A stretch of DNA of 9,777 nt from Pseudomonadota bacterium (GTDB taxonomy: Bacteria; Pseudomonadota; Alphaproteobacteria; Rhizobiales; Hyphomicrobiaceae). The position numbers were made by a program, and so were the translations under genes. The DNA lies in assembly GCA_021813195.1 (NCBI GenBank), contig JAKALI010000108.1, positions 1 to 9,777 of the forward strand, read 5' to 3'. The notes under the pieces were generated by a model, which ran no database searches, was not told the DNA's origin, and was given only the letters and a program-made list of their open reading frames with translations. Every line of letters begins with the position of its first letter. Position 1 is the stretch's first letter. Positions 6,178-9,777 of the stretch are shown here, piece by piece.

Positions 6178-7722
6178 TCATTTGCAAATCGCATCGCAGC
6201 CCGCGACTCCTGGGGCTTGGCCGTTGAGCACGGCCGCGATGCGCTCCCCGACGGCCTGACGCATGGCTGGATCCCTGATAGCCAGGCCGAGCTTCGTGCG
6301 CCGCCAGAGGATATCATCCGCCGTCGCCGCCCATTCCCGATCGCGAAGATAGATCACTTCGCGCGCGGTCAAGCCGTGCCCGAGATCGCCACCCAGATCT
6401 GCGATGGACTTCGTCCCTGCGAGCAACTCATGAATACAAGTTCCGTACCGCCGAGCGAGCCCCGACACTGTTGTGGCGGGAAGGAAGGCATAACGCTGCG
6501 TGCACACAGCGAGAAAGCGCCCGAAATCTATATTTTGGATGTCCCCACCAGGCAATGGCTGATCTGCGGTCCAGCGTGGTGCCAGAGCAGGGAACTCGAT
6601 GCGCAGCATCTCAACGACTGCTTCGGCCAACTTCCGGTAGGTCGTGACCTTGCCACCAAGAACCGTCAACAGCGCGCGGCCCGCGCCTTCCCCCTCGCGT
6701 ACGATCCGATAGTCGCGGCTGATTGCGGAGGGATCGCTGGCACCGCCCTCGTCCCACAACGGCCGGACGCCGGAGAAACGCCACACGACATCGCTCGGGT
6801 TCAGCGGGTGGGCGAGAAACCGGTTCGTGGCCCTCAACAAATACGCCACTTCCTCATCGGAGCATACCGCCGACCCTGGTTCCCCATCATAGGGAACATC
6901 GGTCGTCCCGATGAGGCTGAAGCGCTCTTCGAAGGGCAGAACAAAGACCACACGGCGATCGTCGTTTTGCAGAATGAGTGCGTCGTTGCAGTCCGCAATC
7001 TTGGGGACGACGATGTGACTTCCTTTCACCAGCCTCAATCGGGGCGTTGCACTGGGCTCGTTTGCGCGCGTCAGCCGACCCGCCCAGGGCCCGCACGCAT
7101 CGATCACGACCCGCGCCGACAGATCAATGCGCTCGCCGGTCGAACCGCGTGCGGCAATGCTCCAACACTCTCCGCCGCGCGCCACATGCTCAACCTTGGT
7201 TCGCGTGAAGATCGCTGCGCCAAAATTCGCTGCCAGCCGCGCGTTGAGCACGACGAGGCGCGCATCATCAACCCAACAGTCCCAATAGCTCCAACCGCGA
7301 ATGAGATCGCTGCGCAACGATCGACCAATGGCCTCGCGCCTCAAATTGAGCGCACGCGAACCGGCCATATGCTTGCGCCGCGCCAAATGGTCATAGAGGA
7401 ACAGTCCAGCCCGGATCATTGCGCGCGAGCGCATGTCCGGCGTATGCGGCAACACGAAGCGCAGGGGCCAGACGATGTGCGGCGCACGCTCGAGCAGAAC
7501 ATCGCGCTCCGCCAGCGCTTCGCGCACAAGACGGAATTCCCAATGTTCCAGATAGCGCAGTCCGCCGTGGATGAGCTTGGAACTCGCGGACGAGGTCGCC
7601 CCGCCCAGATCTCCCATCTCGACGAGAACAACGTTGAGGCCGCGGCCAGCGGCATCCGCGGCAATGCCTGCGCCGTTGATGCCGCCGCCGATGACCAGGA
7701 TGTCATAGGGTGAGCCCCTCAT
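6178..7722 (-). CDS. glpD: Aerobic glycerol-3-phosphate dehydrogenase (FAD-dependent)
   Basis: GlpD oxidises sn-glycerol-3-phosphate to dihydroxyacetone phosphate at the inner membrane and passes electrons via FAD to quinone, linking glycerol and lipid-derived glycerol-3-phosphate to central metabolism and respiration. The protein has 514 residues, close to the usual 500-odd. The N-terminal dinucleotide fold YDILVIGGGINGAGIA has its GxGxxG at 12-17, followed by the family signature SSKLIHGGLRYLEH (about 47-60). The C-terminal DAO_C-type domain carries the characteristic EWAATADDILWRRTKLGL (about 473-490). The ATG at 7722 overlaps the upstream symporter stop in an ATGA junction, so translation is probably coupled; the ribosome-binding site is weak (AGGCGG about 10 nt upstream). 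No glycerol kinase (glpK), uptake facilitator (glpF) or repressor (glpR) gene is seen alongside, so the substrate may come from phospholipid turnover or a distant locus. The gene appears intact. Confidence 0.95.
   Translation of the reverse strand: MRGSPYDILVIGGGINGAGIAADAAGRGLNVVLVEMGDLGGATSSASSKLIHGGLRYLEHWEFRLVREALAERDVLLERAPHIVWPLRFVLPHTPDMRSRAMIRAGLFLYDHLARRKHMAGSRALNLRREAIGRSLRSDLIRGWSYWDCWVDDARLVVLNARLAANFGAAIFTRTKVEHVARGGECWSIAARGSTGERIDLSARVVIDACGPWAGRLTRANEPSATPRLRLVKGSHIVVPKIADCNDALILQNDDRRVVFVLPFEERFSLIGTTDVPYDGEPGSAVCSDEEVAYLLRATNRFLAHPLNPSDVVWRFSGVRPLWDEGGASDPSAISRDYRIVREGEGAGRALLTVLGGKVTTYRKLAEAVVEMLRIEFPALAPRWTADQPLPGGDIQNIDFGRFLAVCTQRYAFLPATTVSGLARRYGTCIHELLAGTKSIADLGGDLGHGLTAREVIYLRDREWAATADDILWRRTKLGLAIRDPAMRQAVGERIAAVLNGQAPGVAGCDAICK
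7719..7722 (-). promoter_or_regulatory. ATGA stop-start overlap coupling the symporter and glpD
   Basis: On the minus strand the glpD start codon ATG (7722-7720) and the symporter stop TGA (7721-7719) share bases. This is a classical translational-coupling junction and shows that the two genes belong to one transcript. Confidence 0.85.
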
Positions 7723-9777
7723 GTTCGCGTTGCCGCCTGACCAGGCTCTCCCGCGGTCCGTTTAAGGTCCACACCTGCCTCATCATCGCCGTTCACCTTG
7801 TTGGCGCGCCCAGAACCCCGCTGCCCTGGAACAAGGAGACTGACGAGCACGGCGACAACACATCCTGCGATCATTCCGATCAGACCCGCCGCCGCCGGCG
7901 CGATGCCGATCCAATTGGCAAGCCCAGGGCTCCATAGCGAACCTGTGGCGCGTCCAGCGAGCTCAAAATACGCCTGTGTGCGCTCGGCGTCCTCGCTCGC
8001 CATCCAGATTTGTTTGGCCTCCTCGAATTCTGCGAAGGCCTCACCGCCCGCGCTCGACACCCACGACCACTGCTCGTAGAACGTCACGGGATAGAGCGTG
8101 GTGCCGACCAGATAGTAGGCTGTGAGGGCAAGGCCAGTCATCATCCCGGCGAGACAGCCTGCCGCCGTCGCGCGCGGCCACCAGATCGAAAGAACGCTCG
8201 TCGGAAAAAGCCCTGCGGCAAGTAGGGAAACCCCACCGACGAGAACAATCTCTTGTGGCAGGTCTGTCATCCCAACGATCAGTCCCGCACAGACGACCAC
8301 TGCGACGGAGGCGAAACGCTGTCCGGCAACACAAATCCCCTCGGATCGCGAGGCGCGTCCATCCCACCCAACAATATCGCGCGACAAGATCAGGCCTGAT
8401 GTCGCCGTGAGGGCGAGCCCCGCCGCCAATGCAAGGCACATGACAACGGCCGCAATTAACCCTTGCATTGCACTCGGCGCACCGATCGCCGCGGGCAGGG
8501 CGAGCACAAACGCATCGGGCGTCAGCGTCAACGATCCCAACCCAAGGGGCTCGTTTGCGTCGAGACTTGGGGCCACTGCTTCAGCCAGGCGCTGCGCGTC
8601 AAGGGCTGCAAGATCGCCGGAGGAGTTGCGCGCAGAAGCAAGCCGGCCTGCCACCGCGACCACGGACTCTTGCACCTCGGGCGCAAGTGCGGTCCACGCC
8701 CGCTCCAGGTGCGGATCGCTCGCGCCGAGAACTGCGCTGAGACGCGTTCGCTGCGTGCCTTCTGCCAGGGCCTCAGCCACCGTCGCGATCATGGCGAGCG
8801 ACACCCCCTCAACGCGCAGGCCATCGCGCGCACTGGCGCGGATCACCCAATCCGGCAAATCTGCGACACGCTCGGCGCGCTCCACGGCCCGGTACAATTC
8901 CAATCGCACAAGTGCTGCGGCGGCGGGCACGGTTGTGAACAGCACAACGAGAACGAGAAGCCCGTGGGCCGCGGCACGACGGCTGTGCGCTGAGTTGCAA
9001 ACCGTCTGCAAGAATGTTGCCTGAGACGGCAGAACAGCCATAGCGGCCGCAAGAACAAGGGCCAGCGCAGCCCAATTCTGAATGTCGACGGTCAGAAAGG
9101 CCTTCTGAAACGCCGTGAAAACTCCGAAATCGACCCGCCCCTGTTCGATCAGAGCCACCTCGCGCGCCTCGATTTCCGGCAAGGCCCTGCCATAGGCGAT
9201 TGCGGCCACTGGATTGCCGAGGATGGCGAAGGTCGCCGCTGACACCGTTCCCAGAAATAGCGTGAGCGCCAAGATCATCGCCACAACGCCCGTCCAAGCA
9301 GCGGAGCGAATACCGCCGGCCAGCGTTATCACGATCATGAGCCCGCAAAACGACAGCACCGCCGTCGTGACGGGGACGTCGAACGCGCGGGCGATAATTG
9401 GTACAATGATTTTGAGCAAAACACAGACGAGAGCGAGCATTGCCAGCAACGCGACGATCGCTGCGGGCAGTCCCACCAATTTTCCAAATCGCGCCCGCAC
9501 TAAGCCCGGCAGGGTCGCGACATTGGCTTGACGCAAGGCTGGCCCGATGACAGCAACAAGGGCCACGCCCCCGCTGACGATACCCAGCGGCACGATGAGT
9601 GCGTCGAAACCACGAAAATAAACGAGCCCAGGATAAAATCCGACCGCCACAAAGCCCGGCACGGCGGCCAGCGCGCTACGGACCTCGTCGGCCCCGTAGC
9701 CGAGCTCGGACAGGGCGGCTCGGGCATCACGGCGGGCCGCACCGTCGCCCGAGCTGCGCTCGCCGACCGGGCCGGCC
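7719..9777 (-). CDS. Sodium:solute symporter (SSS family), 5' end outside the window
   Basis: This is a multi-pass inner-membrane transporter expected to use a cation gradient to import an unidentified solute. The frame stays open to the window edge, giving 685 residues without a start. The in-frame GTG at 9662 is unlikely to be the real start, because it would begin inside the second membrane helix and omit the first. The segment PGFVAVGFYPGLVYFRGFDALIVPLG aligns with the TM2-TM3 region of ActP/VC_2705-type symporters, and the TSGLILSRDIVG segment (about 421-432, counting from that GTG) with their later conserved helix. Between these lies an unusually long extramembrane stretch (about 254-382; nt 8517-8903) rich in Ala, Arg and Glu. 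A hydrophilic C-terminal tail follows the last helix. The stop overlaps the glpD start by 4 nt. The family is well supported; the substrate is unknown. Confidence 0.85.
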   Translation of the reverse strand, partial: AGPVGERSSGDGAARRDARAALSELGYGADEVRSALAAVPGFVAVGFYPGLVYFRGFDALIVPLGIVSGGVALVAVIGPALRQANVATLPGLVRARFGKLVGLPAAIVALLAMLALVCVLLKIIVPIIARAFDVPVTTAVLSFCGLMIVITLAGGIRSAAWTGVVAMILALTLFLGTVSAATFAILGNPVAAIAYGRALPEIEAREVALIEQGRVDFGVFTAFQKAFLTVDIQNWAALALVLAAAMAVLPSQATFLQTVCNSAHSRRAAAHGLLVLVVLFTTVPAAAALVRLELYRAVERAERVADLPDWVIRASARDGLRVEGVSLAMIATVAEALAEGTQRTRLSAVLGASDPHLERAWTALAPEVQESVVAVAGRLASARNSSGDLAALDAQRLAEAVAPSLDANEPLGLGSLTLTPDAFVLALPAAIGAPSAMQGLIAAVVMCLALAAGLALTATSGLILSRDIVGWDGRASRSEGICVAGQRFASVAVVVCAGLIVGMTDLPQEIVLVGGVSLLAAGLFPTSVLSIWWPRATAAGCLAGMMTGLALTAYYLVGTTLYPVTFYEQWSWVSSAGGEAFAEFEEAKQIWMASEDAERTQAYFELAGRATGSLWSPGLANWIGIAPAAAGLIGMIAGCVVAVLVSLLVPGQRGSGRANKVNGDDEAGVDLKRTAGEPGQAATRT

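Noticed and set aside
6036..6227. A 63-codon TTG-started frame in the AT-rich intergenic region
   Set aside because: No ribosome-binding site, no recognisable domain, and it runs into the 3' end of glpD on the other strand.
6163..7713. A 516-codon open frame on the plus strand opposite glpD
   Set aside because: It is antisense to a full-length GlpD with clear motifs. Its translation shows no domain and is typical of the complementary frame of a GC-rich gene.
8122..9024. A 300-codon open frame on the plus strand opposite the symporter
   Set aside because: Composition is Arg/Ala/Thr/Ser-rich with no motif, as expected for a shadow of a membrane-protein gene in GC-rich DNA.

Overview
The window suggests a mid-to-high-GC alphaproteobacterium, probably of the Hyphomicrobiales (rhizobial) type. 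Three things point that way: the protein sequences, a palindrome resembling the Irr 'iron control element' ahead of the iron-transport genes, and a CtrA-like octamer ahead of a cell-wall gene. The genus cannot be fixed from the sequence.

Layout. On the plus strand, nt 25-1359 is a soluble sensor histidine kinase with a long disordered linker and an odd N-terminus that resembles the start of a glyoxalase/VOC fold. A 196-nt gap with a candidate iron-responsive operator and a promoter leads into an iron(III) ABC-transport cluster. This holds a periplasmic binding protein (1556-2617), a cysteine-rich protein I do not recognise (2718-3197) and a fused two-domain permease (3265-5007). No ATPase gene follows.

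The cluster converges on a minus-strand gene (5055-5837) for a secreted M15-type zinc peptidase, presumably acting on peptidoglycan. A 340-nt AT-rich intergenic region (5838-6177) separates it from a second minus-strand unit. In that unit the 3' part of a sodium:solute symporter gene (7719 to the window edge) overlaps glpD (6178-7722) by an ATGA junction, so the two are probably translationally coupled.

How the genes work together. The iron genes would capture periplasmic Fe(III) and move it across the inner membrane, with ATP hydrolysis supplied by a subunit encoded elsewhere. The GlpD-symporter pair would couple solute import to oxidation of glycerol-3-phosphate at the membrane, but the symporter's substrate is unknown. 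The kinase and the peptidase have no clear link to their neighbours here. I see no RNA genes, insertion sequences, CRISPR arrays or phage genes. No complete novel system is evident. The best leads are the cysteine-rich protein inside the iron operon, the VOC-like kinase N-terminus and the glpD-symporter coupling.
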